Shown here in pieces: positions 46,225 through 55,349 of a stretch of 64,000 nt of DNA. The translations under genes and the position numbers were made by a program. The notes beneath the pieces are model-generated. The model was not told where the DNA came from and did no database searches. It saw only the letters and a program-made list of their open reading frames with translations. Position 1 is the stretch's first letter. Each line of letters begins with the position of its first letter. Source of the DNA: Mycobacterium sp. Z3061 (lineage in GTDB: Bacteria > Actinomycetota > Actinomycetes > Mycobacteriales > Mycobacteriaceae); NCBI RefSeq assembly GCF_031583025.1, contig NZ_CP134062.1, forward strand, positions 2,728,001-2,792,000, read 5' to 3'.

Positions 46225-47928
46225 TCAGCCGGGAGCGCCGGGGAGTCCGGTGGCGCCGGAGCCACCCAACAGTTGCCCACGGGCGCCGCCGTTGCCGGCG
46301 ACTCCGCCGATGCCACCGGTCCCGGAAGTTCCAGGTCCCGGGGCGCCGCCGGGCCCGCCGTTGCCACCATCACCGCCATTGCCCAGCAGTTTGGCGGCTC
46401 CACCGTCGCCTCCCGTTCCGCCGGGCCCGCCGTTGGAGTTAAGAAGGAGGCCGGTTCCCCCGGCGCCGCCCGCGCCACCTGCTCCACCCGCGCCGATCCA
46501 GGCGGCGGTTCCGCCGGCACCACCCGCGCCGCCCTGGATACCCACAGAGAGGTTCGGGTCGAAGCCGCTGTTTCCCCCCGCGCCGCCGGGCCCGCCATTA
46601 CCGAAGAGGTTGGCCGAACCGCCGGCCCCACCGATTCCGCCGACGCCACGGATGCCGGTTCCGTCTCCGGCATGACCACCGGCACCGCCGTTTCCAAATT
46701 GGCCCGCCACGCCGCCCGCACCGCCGTTGCCGCCGCCGAAGCTGCTGCCGCCGTTGCCGCCGGCACCGCCTGCCCCGCCGCTACCAAACAGCCGTGCTCC
46801 GCCGCCCCCGCCGCCGTTGCCGCCCTTCCCGGGGGTGCCGACCGCAGACCCACCGGTCCCGCCGCCGCCCCCGTTGCCGGATATCAATCCCCCGAAGCCC
46901 CCGTTGCCGCCGCCGCCGGCGTCACTTGACGAGCCGGCCCCACCGGCCCCACCTGATCCACCGTCGCCGATCAGGCCGACGGACCCGCCTGCGCCGCCCA
47001 CCCCACCGCCGCCGCCGCCGCCCACGGCATTGCCTCCAGTACCGCCGGCGCCGCCGTGGCCGACGAATTGAACAGCGCCGCCGGCGCCGCCGGCGCCGCC
47101 AAGGCCCGTGCCACCAAAGCCGGCACCGCCGATGCCACCTGATCCGCCGGCGCCACCATTGCCGAAGAACGCCGTGCCACCCGCGCCACCCACCGCACCC
47201 GCGCCACCGAACCCGGCAGTCGCTCCGCCACCTCCTTGTCCGCCCGTCCCGCCTGCGCCCCCGTCGCCGAACAGACCAGCCATGCCGCCGGCACCACCCA
47301 AGCCACCCGCAAGGCCGTTACCGGTGACGGTAAGGCCCGTCCCGCCACTGCCACCGGCGCCGCCGTTGCCGTAGAGCCACCCGCCGTTGCCCCCGGCACC
47401 GCCGGCCGCCCCGCCTCTACCCGCTCCGCCGGCACCGCCATTGCCGACCAGCCCGGCGGATCCGCCGGCGCCGCCTGCCACACCGTCAACCACGCTGTCT
47501 GCGCCCCTGCCGCCATTGCCGTACAGCAGCCCGCCGGCGCCGCCCGGCGCTCCTGGCGTCGCCCCGTCAGCGCCATTGCCGATCAACGGGCGGCCCAGCA
47601 GCAGCTGAGTGGGGGTGTTGATCGCGTTCAGCAGCGTCTGCTCGACGTTGCCGGCTTCAGCTGCCGCATAAGCCCCAGCGCCGCCGGTCAGCAATTCGAC
47701 GAACTGGGCGTGGAAGGCCGATGCCTGCACGCTTAACGCTTGGTATGCCTGCGCGTGCCCGCCGAACATGGCGGCGATGAGCACCGACACCTCGTCGGCG
47801 CCCGCGGCCAGCACGGCACTGGTGGGGAACGCCGCGGCGGCATTGGCCGCGCTGAGCGTCGACCCGATACTCGCCAGGTCCGAAGCAGCCGATGCCACCC
47901 ACTCCGGGGCAGCGATCACATACGACAT
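46225..47928 (-). CDS. PE_PGRS family protein at the PE_PGRS25 position
   Basis: 567 residues. The PE domain (1-~97) starts [20 protein letters not shown] with [20 protein letters not shown]. The [11 protein letters not shown] linker lies near 112-122, then PGRS repeats run to the end ([14 protein letters not shown]). ATG with a GGGAGG site; an upstream TTG/GTG extension is less likely. In M. tuberculosis, PE_PGRS25 (Rv1396c) lies in the same interval between the monooxygenase and nlhH, in the same direction, so this may be its positional counterpart. Orthology of such repeats cannot be proved by position alone. Confidence 0.92.
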   Translation of the reverse strand: MSYVIAAPEWVASAASDLASIGSTLSAANAAAAFPTSAVLAAGADEVSVLIAAMFGGHAQAYQALSVQASAFHAQFVELLTGGAGAYAAAEAGNVEQTLLNAINTPTQLLLGRPLIGNGADGATPGAPGGAGGLLYGNGGRGADSVVDGVAGGAGGSAGLVGNGGAGGAGRGGAAGGAGGNGGWLYGNGGAGGSGGTGLTVTGNGLAGGLGGAGGMAGLFGDGGAGGTGGQGGGGATAGFGGAGAVGGAGGTAFFGNGGAGGSGGIGGAGFGGTGLGGAGGAGGAVQFVGHGGAGGTGGNAVGGGGGGGVGGAGGSVGLIGDGGSGGAGGAGSSSDAGGGGNGGFGGLISGNGGGGGTGGSAVGTPGKGGNGGGGGGARLFGSGGAGGAGGNGGSSFGGGNGGAGGVAGQFGNGGAGGHAGDGTGIRGVGGIGGAGGSANLFGNGGPGGAGGNSGFDPNLSVGIQGGAGGAGGTAAWIGAGGAGGAGGAGGTGLLLNSNGGPGGTGGDGGAAKLLGNGGDGGNGGPGGAPGPGTSGTGGIGGVAGNGGARGQLLGGSGATGLPGAPG

Positions 47929-48040
47929 TGCGTACCTCCCGACAGGTAGCGTCAAGCCCGATCGGGATATCGTATTGTCACCACCGCGTTAAGGTGCGCA
48001 TTCCGCAGGATTCGCGAAAGAAGTTGTCAGAGAATAACTC

Positions 48041-49003
48041 TCACGGGTACAACGCCTTCTTCAGCGCGGCCAGGCCGCGGTTGGTCGCTTCGGCCGCCGC
48101 CGGCACCACCAGGCCGAAGCTGACGTAACCGTGGACCATGTTGGGCTCATTGACCAACTCCACCGGAACGCCTGCGGCGCTGAGTAACTCGGCATACAGC
48201 CCACCGTCGTCGCGCAGCGGGTCGTGGTGGGCCGTGCCGATGAACGCCGGCGGCAGCCCGGCCAGCTCGCCGTTACCGGGCGCCAGGTTGACCGGCAGGG
48301 TGGTGTGGTCGCTGACGTCGAGGTGCGGGACATACCAACTCAGGAACGCGTCGATGACGTCGTCGTCGAGGATGTGGGCGTTGGCGTTCTCGATGAACGA
48401 CGGCAGTGTCCGGTCGCCGATGCACGACGGATACCACAGCAGCTGAAAGACCACCGAGGGCGAGCCGTGGTCACGGGCCAGCTGCGCCATGATCGCCGAG
48501 ATATTGCCGCCGGCCGAATCTCCGGCCACGGCGATCCGGTTCGGGTCACCACCGAGTTCGGCGGCGTACTCGCCGACCCAGCGCAGGGCCGCCCAGCTGT
48601 CTTCGACTCCGGCCGGGTGCGGGTGCTCGGGAGCCAGGCGGTAGTCCACCGACACCACGATCGCCTCCGCGCCCACGGCATGGGCGCGCGCGACATGGTC
48701 GTGGGTGTCCAGGTCGCCGAGCGCCCAGCCGCCGCCGTGATAGAAGACGACCACCGGCAGGTTGTCCTGCGCAGCGGTGGGCGGCCAGTAGATCCGTACC
48801 GGAATGTCGGCGTGCTCGCCGTAGCCGATCGTGCGGTCCTCGATCCGCAGATCCGGCAGCAACTCCGGCGGCGCCTTCAACGCGGCCAGCTGGGCGCGGG
48901 CAACCTCGACACCGTCGGACGCTTTGAAGGTCATTGGAACGGCGTCGAGCAGCATCTTCAGCAGCGGATCGATCTCCGGTCGGGCATCGGTGGGGTCCGT
49001 CAT
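48041..49003 (-). CDS. nlhH: Hormone-sensitive-lipase family carboxylesterase
   Basis: 320 residues of the alpha/beta-hydrolase HSL family. The oxyanion-hole motif HGGGW is at 89-93, the nucleophile Ser163 is in GDSAGG, and Asp261 (HDPLRDD) and His291 (MVHGYVS) complete the triad. The start MTDPTDARPEIDPLLKMLLD closely matches NlhH (Rv1399c), a non-lipolytic esterase acting on short acyl esters. Paralogous to lipI just upstream on the same strand, 25 bases away. ATG is preceded by a TANNNT box without a ribosome site. Confidence 0.94.
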   Translation of the reverse strand: MTDPTDARPEIDPLLKMLLDAVPMTFKASDGVEVARAQLAALKAPPELLPDLRIEDRTIGYGEHADIPVRIYWPPTAAQDNLPVVVFYHGGGWALGDLDTHDHVARAHAVGAEAIVVSVDYRLAPEHPHPAGVEDSWAALRWVGEYAAELGGDPNRIAVAGDSAGGNISAIMAQLARDHGSPSVVFQLLWYPSCIGDRTLPSFIENANAHILDDDVIDAFLSWYVPHLDVSDHTTLPVNLAPGNGELAGLPPAFIGTAHHDPLRDDGGLYAELLSAAGVPVELVNEPNMVHGYVSFGLVVPAAAEATNRGLAALKKALYP

Positions 49004-49009
49004 GGATCT

Positions 49010-49015
49010 AGGGTA
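49010..49015 (-). promoter_or_regulatory. -10 box for leaderless nlhH
   Basis: TACCCT on the minus strand ends six bases before the nlhH ATG, and no Shine-Dalgarno sequence is present. It lies inside the 25-base gap after lipI, so nlhH may have its own promoter besides read-through. Confidence 0.45.
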
Positions 49016-49028
49016 TGCACGCTGGCAA

Positions 49029-49994
49029 CTATCCGTGCAGCGCAACGCGCAGTGCGGCCAGGCCCCGGTCCATCGCTTCGGTGGCAGCGGGTACCACCCC
49101 GGCATAGCCGACGTAGCCGTGCACCATGGTCTCTGCGTTGTGCACCTCGGTGGGGACACCGGCGCCGGCCAGCAGTTCGCCGTACCTGATGCCGTCGTCG
49201 CGCAGCGGATCGAAGCCCGCGACGGCGATATAGGCGGCCGGCAGCTCAGCGAAGTTGTCCGCCCGTCCCGGAGCCATGGCAGCCGGTGGGTTGGCCATGT
49301 CTGCTTCGCCCGCATACCAGCGGGAGAAGTCGGCGATGGCCTTGGCGTCCAGGATGAGCGCGTTGGCGTTCTCGGTGAAAGACGGCAGCGACGAGTCCCA
49401 CATCGTGGACGGGTACCACAACAGCTGGAACGCCAGGGCCGGTGCGCCTTCGTCACGGGCCCGTTGGGCCACCGCCGCCGCAATGGTGCCGCCCGCCGAG
49501 TCGCCGGCGACGGCGATCCGGCTGGGGTCGGCGCCGATCTCGGACCCGAACTCGGCCACCCATTTCGTTGCGGCCCAGGCATCCTCGATGGCGGCGGGGT
49601 AGGGGTGCTCGGGTGCCAGGCGGTAATCGACGGATACGACGATGGCGTCGGCCCCCACCGCGTGCTGGCGCGAGGTGCCGTCGTGCGTGTCCAGGTCGCC
49701 CATCACGAAGCCGCCGCCGTGGAAGAACAGGACCACCGGCGCAACGGATGTCGTTGGCGGCCAATATATTCTGACGTCGATGGGTCCGCCGGGCCCGTCG
49801 ATGGCACGGTCTTCGACGCGCAGTTCGGGGTGTAACGCGCGACGCGGCAGGTCGCGGAGTCGTTGTCGCACGGCATCGATTCCGTCGTCGGTTGATAGCC
49901 GGAACGGAACCGCATCCAGTACCTTCAGCAGGATGGGATCGACTCCGGGTTTCTCGTTACCCCGAAGCAAGGCGGCGTCGTCGAAATTCGGCAT
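49029..49994 (-). CDS. lipI: Hormone-sensitive-lipase family lipase/esterase
   Basis: 321 residues, an HSL-family hydrolase paralogous to nlhH. HGGGF is at 92-96 and nucleophile Ser166 is in [18 protein letters not shown] precedes it, and the acid/base pair is in GFDPLRDDG and [10 protein letters not shown]. Corresponds to Rv1400c. ATG has no ribosome site but a TACGGT box six bases upstream, so it is probably leaderless. The divergent YhhN-family gene starts within 26 bases. Confidence 0.93.
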   Translation of the reverse strand: MPNFDDAALLRGNEKPGVDPILLKVLDAVPFRLSTDDGIDAVRQRLRDLPRRALHPELRVEDRAIDGPGGPIDVRIYWPPTTSVAPVVLFFHGGGFVMGDLDTHDGTSRQHAVGADAIVVSVDYRLAPEHPYPAAIEDAWAATKWVAEFGSEIGADPSRIAVAGDSAGGTIAAAVAQRARDEGAPALAFQLLWYPSTMWDSSLPSFTENANALILDAKAIADFSRWYAGEADMANPPAAMAPGRADNFAELPAAYIAVAGFDPLRDDGIRYGELLAGAGVPTEVHNAETMVHGYVGYAGVVPAATEAMDRGLAALRVALHG

Positions 49995-49999
49995 GGACG

Positions 50000-50006
50000 T
50001 ACCGTA
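50000..50006. promoter_or_regulatory. Overlapping bidirectional -10 boxes (lipI leftward, YhhN gene rightward)
   Basis: The sequence reads TACCGT on the plus strand and, shifted one base, TACGGT on the minus strand. The minus box is six bases from the lipI ATG (leaderless). The plus box would start transcription near 50012, eight bases before the ATG at 50020. Both TANNNT elements occupy the same seven base pairs. Confidence 0.45.
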
Positions 50007-50019
50007 CGCATCCCGTCTG

Positions 50020-50718
50020 ATGGTCGGCGGCTGGGTGGCGGCCTGCTGGGCGGGAATCGCCTACGGCGTCTACCTGACGGTCATCGCGCTGCGTCTGCCG
50101 CCCGGCAGCGAACTCACCGGACACTGGATTCTGCAGCCGCCGTTCAAGGCGTCGATGGCGCTGCTGCTGATGGTCGCCGCGTTCGCGCATCCCGTCACCC
50201 GCGAGCGGCGCTGGCTGGTGCCGGCGCTGCTGTTCTCCGCCGGGGGGGACTGGTTGCTGGCGATCCCGTGGTGGACCATGTCGTTCGTCCTGGGACTCGG
50301 GTCATTCCTGTTGGCGCACATCTGTTTTCTTGGTGCGCTGGTGCCTCACATCGCTGCGACCCGGCAACGCGTCGCGGCCGCCGCGGTCATGGTGCTGGCC
50401 TCGGTGTCGATGCTGATCTGGTTCTGGCCCCATCTGAACAACGGCAAGGAGAACCTGACCCTGCCGGTCACGGTCTACATCACCGTGCTGTCGGCGATGG
50501 TGTGCACGGCGCTGCTGGCCAAGCTGCCCACCATCTGGACCGCCGTGGGAGCCGTGTGTTTCGCGGCCTCGGACTCGATGATCGCCATCAGCCGGTTCAT
50601 CCTGGGCAACGAGGCGCTGGCGGTGCCGATCTGGTGGTCCTATGCAGCCGCCGAGATCCTGATCACGGCCGGCTTCTTCTTCGGTCGCACCGACGTTGCC
50701 GCATCCGCCGAGAGCTAG
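50020..50718 (+). CDS. YhhN-family multipass membrane protein (Rv1401-like)
   Basis: 232 residues, almost entirely hydrophobic, with about eight predicted membrane helices. The YhhN/TMEM86 family pattern includes [35 protein letters not shown] and [19 protein letters not shown], with the conserved acidic residues in GDW and SDS. Eukaryotic TMEM86 members are lysoplasmalogenases; activity in mycobacteria is unproven. The ATG here fits the overlapping promoter just upstream. An ATG nine codons earlier overlaps the lipI start codon and is the alternative. Confidence 0.85.
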   Translation: MVGGWVAACWAGIAYGVYLTVIALRLPPGSELTGHWILQPPFKASMALLLMVAAFAHPVTRERRWLVPALLFSAGGDWLLAIPWWTMSFVLGLGSFLLAHICFLGALVPHIAATRQRVAAAAVMVLASVSMLIWFWPHLNNGKENLTLPVTVYITVLSAMVCTALLAKLPTIWTAVGAVCFAASDSMIAISRFILGNEALAVPIWWSYAAAEILITAGFFFGRTDVAASAES

Positions 50719-50765
50719 TTGTCGCTGCCCGCAGTTACGGTGGACCTACCGTGACAAGAAAGAGC

Positions 50766-52781
50766 ATGTCTGACAACGCAATTCGGCATACCGCCGGTGC
50801 GGTGGCCGAAGTGGAGCCGATCGCCCGGGTGCTGCCGATGCTGTCGGTGCCACATCTCGATCGCGAATTCGACTACCTGGTGGCACCCGATCAGTCCGAC
50901 GACGCGCAGCCCGGGGTGCGGGTCCGGGTGCGTTTCCACGGTCGGCTGGTCGACGCGTTCGTCCTGGAACGGCGTAACGACACCGATCACCAGGGGAAGC
51001 TCGGCTGGCTGGACCGGGTGGTGTCCGCCGAACCCGTCCTCACTCCGGAGATCCGGCGACTGGTCGAAGCGGTCGCCGCCCGCTACGCCGGCACCAGGCC
51101 GGACGTGTTGCGCCTGGCGGTGCCGGCCCGGCATGCCAGGGTCGAAAAGGAGCTCACCGCGGTCCCGGCCCTGCCGGTGGTGCAACCGGTCGACCCTGCC
51201 GGCTGGCAGAGCTACGGTCGCGGTGGTCAGTTCCTGGATGCGCTGGCGCAGTCCCGGGCCGCCCGCGCGGTGTGGCAGGCATTGCCGGGGGAGCAGTGGG
51301 CGGACCGGTTCGCCGAGGCGGCCGCCCAGACCGTGGCGGCCGGTCACTCGGCGCTGGCGATCGTGCCCGATCAGCGTGATCTCGACACGTTGTCGCACGC
51401 GGCGGTGGGACTGATCGACGAGACCAGCGTGGTGGCGCTGTCGGCCGGACTCGGCCCGGCGGCGCGGTACCGGCGGTGGCTGGCCGCGCTGCGCGGCAGC
51501 GCACGCGTGGTGATCGGTACCCGCAGTGCGGTGTTCGCGCCGGTCAGCGATCTCGGTCTGGTCATGGTGTGGTCTGACGCCGACGACAGTCTGGCCGAAC
51601 CGCGGGCGCCTTATCCGCATGCCCGCGAGGTGGCGATGCTGCGTGCCCATCAGGCGCGCTGCGCCGCGCTGATCGGCGGCTACTCCCGCACCGCCGAGGC
51701 TCAGGCACTGGTTCGCAGCGGGTGGGCTCAGGACGTCATCGCGGCCCGGCCGGTGGTGCGCGCCCGCACCCCGCGAGTGGTGGCGCTCGACGACAGCGGA
51801 TATGCCGATGAGCGCGACCCGGCCGCGCACACCGCACGCCTGCCGTCCATCGCGCTGCGTGCCGCCCGGTCCGCACTGGACGCCGGGGCGCCGGTGCTGG
51901 TCCAGGTGCCGCGGCGCGGCTATGTGCCCTCGCTGGCGTGTGGTCGCTGCCGGGCTATCGCACGTTGCCGACAGTGCACCGGCCCTCTGGCGCTGACCGA
52001 TCGCGGCGGCGCTGCGATGTGCCGTTGGTGTGGCCGGGTGGACCCGGCGCTGCGCTGCGCCCGCTGCGGGTCGGATGCGGTACGCGCGGTAGTGGTCGGC
52101 GCCCGGCGCACCGCCGAGGAACTCGGCAGGGCGTTCCCGGGCACGCCGGTGGTGACCTCGGCGGGCGACGTCATCGTGTCGCAGGTGCCCGCACGCCCGG
52201 CGCTGGTAGTCGCCACCCCCGGCGCTGAACCGTGTGCCGCGGACGGCTACGGTGCCGCGTTGCTGCTGGACACCTGGGCGCTGCTGGGACGGCAGGACCT
52301 GCGCGCTGCCGAGGACGCGTTATGGCGATGGATGAACGCCGCTGCCCTGGTACGGCCTCGCGGTGACGGCGGGGTGGTCACGGTGGTCGCGGAGTCGGCG
52401 CTACCGACGGTGCAGTCGCTGATCCGCTGGGACCCGGTCGGTCACGCCGACGCCGAGCTCGCAGCGCGCGCGGAGGTGGGTCTGCCGCCGAGTGTGCACA
52501 TCGCCGCCCTGGACGGCACCGCCGAGGCGGTGGCCGCCCTGCTCGAGGAGGCGCGGTTACCCGAGCATGCGGAGTTGCTGGGCCCGGTGGAGCTACCGGC
52601 GGGAGCTCGCCGCCCGGCGGGCATCGCGGCCGACGCGGCGGTTACCAGGATGCTGGTGCGGGTCCGCCGTGCGGACGGACTGCGGCTGGCGGCGGCGCTG
52701 CGCGGCGCCGTCGGGGTGCTCAGCGCCCGCCAGGCCCATGACCCGGTTAGGGTTCAGATCGATCCGCTGCACATCGGCTGA
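50766..52781 (+). CDS. priA: Primosomal protein PriA (helicase-defective actinobacterial type)
   Basis: 671 residues. The N-terminal DNA-binding domain (IARVLPMLSVPHLDREFDYL, RVRVRFHGRLVDAFVLERR) recognises 3' ends at stalled forks. The zinc-binding cysteines are in LACGRCRAIARCRQC and CRWCGRVDPALRCARCG. The helicase core is degenerate: no Walker A GxGKT and no DEAH are present, the corresponding segments reading VPDQRDLDTL and VWSDADDSLA. This is typical of mycobacterial PriA (Rv1402), which is annotated as lacking helicase function. ATG gives the family length; a GTG five codons upstream, nine bases after TACGGT, is also possible. Confidence 0.93.
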   Translation: MSDNAIRHTAGAVAEVEPIARVLPMLSVPHLDREFDYLVAPDQSDDAQPGVRVRVRFHGRLVDAFVLERRNDTDHQGKLGWLDRVVSAEPVLTPEIRRLVEAVAARYAGTRPDVLRLAVPARHARVEKELTAVPALPVVQPVDPAGWQSYGRGGQFLDALAQSRAARAVWQALPGEQWADRFAEAAAQTVAAGHSALAIVPDQRDLDTLSHAAVGLIDETSVVALSAGLGPAARYRRWLAALRGSARVVIGTRSAVFAPVSDLGLVMVWSDADDSLAEPRAPYPHAREVAMLRAHQARCAALIGGYSRTAEAQALVRSGWAQDVIAARPVVRARTPRVVALDDSGYADERDPAAHTARLPSIALRAARSALDAGAPVLVQVPRRGYVPSLACGRCRAIARCRQCTGPLALTDRGGAAMCRWCGRVDPALRCARCGSDAVRAVVVGARRTAEELGRAFPGTPVVTSAGDVIVSQVPARPALVVATPGAEPCAADGYGAALLLDTWALLGRQDLRAAEDALWRWMNAAALVRPRGDGGVVTVVAESALPTVQSLIRWDPVGHADAELAARAEVGLPPSVHIAALDGTAEAVAALLEEARLPEHAELLGPVELPAGARRPAGIAADAAVTRMLVRVRRADGLRLAAALRGAVGVLSARQAHDPVRVQIDPLHIG

Positions 52782-52812
52782 CGCTCACCGACGAACAGTT
52801 GGGTAGCCGCGT

Positions 52813-52832
52813 GGCAGGGGTTGCCCCCTGCC
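52813..52832 (+). terminator. Hairpin terminator after priA
   Basis: GGCAGGGG and CCCCTGCC form a perfect 8-base GC-rich stem with a TTGC loop, 31 bases after the priA stop. No U-tract follows, as is usual for mycobacterial intrinsic-like terminators. Confidence 0.6.
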
Positions 52833-52860
52833 GGCCGGACGCTCGCAAATAAATCCTGCG

Positions 52861-52954
52861 GCAATTATATGGCCAGGCAACAATTAAAGTATTCGACAAT
52901 AGGAGGCTGTTACAATTTCTTTGCTCTAGCTGGGCACCGGGGAAGGGGGCTTCG
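52861..52954 (+). promoter_or_regulatory. AT-rich control region of the MarR gene
   Basis: CAATTA occurs at 52862 and 52881, and the shorter CAAT recurs at 52897 and 52913, at intervals of 19, 16 and 16 bases. TACAAT at 52911-52916 is a good -10. MarR regulators usually bind their own promoters; these repeats are candidate contacts, but no clean palindrome was found. Confidence 0.35.
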
Positions 52955-53434
52955 ATGGCAACAGAGAACACGACGACCGAGTCGCTGGACATGATCACCG
53001 ACGCGTTGTTGACAGCGTCCCGGCTGTTGGTCGGCATTTCGGCGAATTCTATTGCGGCAGTGGACGACACCATCACCATCCCGCAGTTCCGCACGCTGGT
53101 CATCCTGTCCAATCGCGGTCCGGTGAATCTGGCGACGCTGGCGACATCGTTGGGTGTGCAGCCCTCGGCCACCGGTCGCATGGTCGACCGCCTGGTCAGC
53201 GCCGGTTTGATCGACCGCCTGCCGCATCCGACGTCGCGTCGGGAACTGCTCGCTTCTCTGACCAAGCGGGGCCGCGAAGTGGTTTCAAAGGTGACCGCCA
53301 ACCGGCGCAGCGAGATCGCGCGCATCGTGGAGAAGATGCCGGCAGCGGAGCGCCACGGGCTGGTCCGGGCGCTGACCGCGTTCACCGCTGCCGGCGGCGA
53401 GCCCGACGCTCACGTCGACTTCCACGAACTGTGA
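52955..53434 (+). CDS. MarR-family transcriptional regulator (Rv1404-like)
   Basis: 159 residues. The winged helix-turn-helix comprises TIPQFRTLVILSNRGPVNLA, then LATSLGVQPSATGRMVDRLV (recognition helix) and the wing HPTSRRELLASLTKRG. Flanking helices mediate dimerisation. In M. tuberculosis Rv1404 controls the neighbouring SAM methyltransferase genes Rv1403c and Rv1405c and has been linked to the acid response. Here only the Rv1405c-like gene remains, converging from the right, and priA directly precedes. ATG follows GGGGAAGGGGG. Confidence 0.9.
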   Translation: MATENTTTESLDMITDALLTASRLLVGISANSIAAVDDTITIPQFRTLVILSNRGPVNLATLATSLGVQPSATGRMVDRLVSAGLIDRLPHPTSRRELLASLTKRGREVVSKVTANRRSEIARIVEKMPAAERHGLVRALTAFTAAGGEPDAHVDFHEL

Positions 53435-53452
53435 GCGCCGGGCCGCTTCGCA

Positions 53453-54277
53453 TCAGCGCTTCTCGGCGGTGAGCAGCAGGTATTCCCACTCCATGATGCT
53501 GTTCGTCAGGTATTCGTCGGCCAGTTCGACGAGTTGAGCGTCGAGTTCAGCGGCCAGCACGTGGTTCCCGCCGATGTTCTCGTACGCCTCGATCGTCGGC
53601 CCGTAATTGTTCTTGAAGTAGTCGTGGACCTCTTGGGCGCTGTCGAAGCGCGTCACCTCCAGCAGACCGCGCCGCGTCTTCACGCCGGTGACGCGCCCGC
53701 CGAGTAAGCCCGTGATGTAGGCCTCACGACCCCACAGGGCAGACGGTGGCAGGTCCGAAGACAGGCTGGGCCGGTATGGCCTGATGGTCGCCAGCATCCG
53801 GCCGAAAAAGCCCTCGTGCGTCCAGCTGATCAGTCCGATCGTCCCGCCGGGCCGGCACACCCGGACCAGCTCGTCGGCTGCGCACTGGTGGTCCGGGGCG
53901 AACATCACCCCGATCGCCGAGATCACCGCGTCGAAGGTGTTGTCGCCGAACGGAAGTGCCTGCGCGTTGGCCTCCTGGTAGTGCAACTTCAGGCACTCCG
54001 TCGACGCCCGCGCCTTGGAGCGTTGCAATAGTTCCGGGGTGAGGTCGGTCGACGTGACGGAGGCGCCGGTCCTGGCCGCGGGCAGCGAGATGTTGCCTGA
54101 CCCCGCGGCGACGTCGAGCACCCGGACGCCCGGTCCGATACCAGCGGCGGCCACCAGCAGGGGGCCCAGTGGGGCCATCACCTCTTCGGCCATCAGGGCG
54201 TAATCGCCCAACGCCCACATGGCCCGGTGGGTGGCTTCGAGTGCCTCGTCGGCGCGAATCGGGGTTTCGATCGTCAT
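53453..54277 (-). CDS. SAM-dependent methyltransferase (Rv1405c-like)
   Basis: 274 residues, class I methyltransferase of the UbiE/Methyltransf_11 type. SAM motif I is VRVLDVAAGSGNISLPAA near 51-68, with TSTDLTPELLQRSKARA, AQALPFGDNTFDAVISAIGV (motif II) and VRVCRPGGTIGLISWT (motif III). Length matches Rv1405c. The acceptor is unknown. ATG with AAGGAGATCCCCC. It converges on the MarR gene with an 18-base gap; the related Rv1403c copy found in M. tuberculosis is missing. Confidence 0.9.
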   Translation of the reverse strand: MTIETPIRADEALEATHRAMWALGDYALMAEEVMAPLGPLLVAAAGIGPGVRVLDVAAGSGNISLPAARTGASVTSTDLTPELLQRSKARASTECLKLHYQEANAQALPFGDNTFDAVISAIGVMFAPDHQCAADELVRVCRPGGTIGLISWTHEGFFGRMLATIRPYRPSLSSDLPPSALWGREAYITGLLGGRVTGVKTRRGLLEVTRFDSAQEVHDYFKNNYGPTIEAYENIGGNHVLAAELDAQLVELADEYLTNSIMEWEYLLLTAEKR

Positions 54278-54404
54278 GGGGGATCTCCTTGCGGGGAGTG
54301 CGGGTGCAATTTCATTGCGTACGGACACAGTATGCATAGGCAAGTTTGTAACTAGCTGTGATTTCGCTGTCGGGCTGTCGGACGCCCCGGATCGGGGGAG
54401 TTCA

Positions 54405-54410
54405 TAGACT
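54405..54410 (+). promoter_or_regulatory. -10 box for leaderless fmt
   Basis: TAGACT ends six bases before the fmt GTG with no ribosome site, giving a leaderless start for the fmt-rsmB transcript. Confidence 0.5.
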
Positions 54411-54416
54411 GTCCCG

Positions 54417-55349
54417 GTGCGCATCGTATTCGCCGGTACCCCCGAGCCCGCGTTGCCCGCTCTGCGTCGCCTTATCGACTCGCCCCGCCACGAGGTCATC
54501 GCGGTCTTGACCCGTCCCGACGCGGCATCCGGGCGGCGCGGTACACCCGAGCCGTCGCCGGTGGCGCGAGAGGCGCTGGATCGGGGCATTCCGGTGTTGC
54601 GCCCGGCGCGACCCAACTCGCCGGAGTTCGTGGCCGAACTGACCGAACTGTCCCCGCAATGTTGCGCGGTGGTGGCCTACGGCGCGCTGCTTGGTGAGGC
54701 GCTGCTCGCGGTCCCCCCGCACGGGTGGGTGAACCTGCACTTCTCGCTGCTGCCCGCCTGGCGCGGCGCCGCGCCGGTGCAGGCCGCGATCGCGGCGGGC
54801 GACACCATCACCGGGGCCACCACCTTCCAGATCGAGCCCAGCCTGGACTCCGGGCCGGTGTACGGCATTGTCACCGAGACCATCCGGCCGACCGACACGG
54901 CCGGCGACCTGCTGGGGCGACTCGCCGTTTCGGGCGCGGAGCTGCTGGCGGGCACCTTGGACGGAATCGCCGATCAAGCGCTGACGCCGCGCCCGCAACC
55001 CGTCGACGGGGTCAGCCTGGCACCCAAGATCACCGTCGAGCAGGCCCGGGTGCGTTGGGACCTGCCGGCACAGGTGGTCGAGCGGCGGATCCGCGCGGTC
55101 ACGCCCAACCCGGGCGCCTGGACCCTGATCGGCGACATTCGCGTGAAAGTCGGCCCGGTACAACTGGATTCGGGTGCCCCCGCATCGTTGGAACCCGGTG
55201 GGATTCAGGTCGACCGCAAGAGCGTGTGGGTCGGCACCGCTTCCCAACCGGTCCGGCTGGGCCAGATACAGCCGCCCGGAAAGAAGCCGATGAACGCCGC
55301 CGACTGGGCGCGGGGTGCTCGGCTCGACCCGGAGATCCGTGCCTCATGA
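54417..55349 (+). CDS. fmt: Methionyl-tRNA formyltransferase
   Basis: Formylates initiator Met-tRNA using 10-formyl-THF. 310 residues: the N-terminal formyltransferase domain has [19 protein letters not shown]. The catalytic Asn/His motif is [20 protein letters not shown], and Asp is in [11 protein letters not shown]. The C-terminal OB domain contains [24 protein letters not shown] sequence. GTG start, immediately behind a TANNNT box. The stop overlaps rsmB (ATGA). Confidence 0.96.
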   Translation: MRIVFAGTPEPALPALRRLIDSPRHEVIAVLTRPDAASGRRGTPEPSPVAREALDRGIPVLRPARPNSPEFVAELTELSPQCCAVVAYGALLGEALLAVPPHGWVNLHFSLLPAWRGAAPVQAAIAAGDTITGATTFQIEPSLDSGPVYGIVTETIRPTDTAGDLLGRLAVSGAELLAGTLDGIADQALTPRPQPVDGVSLAPKITVEQARVRWDLPAQVVERRIRAVTPNPGAWTLIGDIRVKVGPVQLDSGAPASLEPGGIQVDRKSVWVGTASQPVRLGQIQPPGKKPMNAADWARGARLDPEIRAS

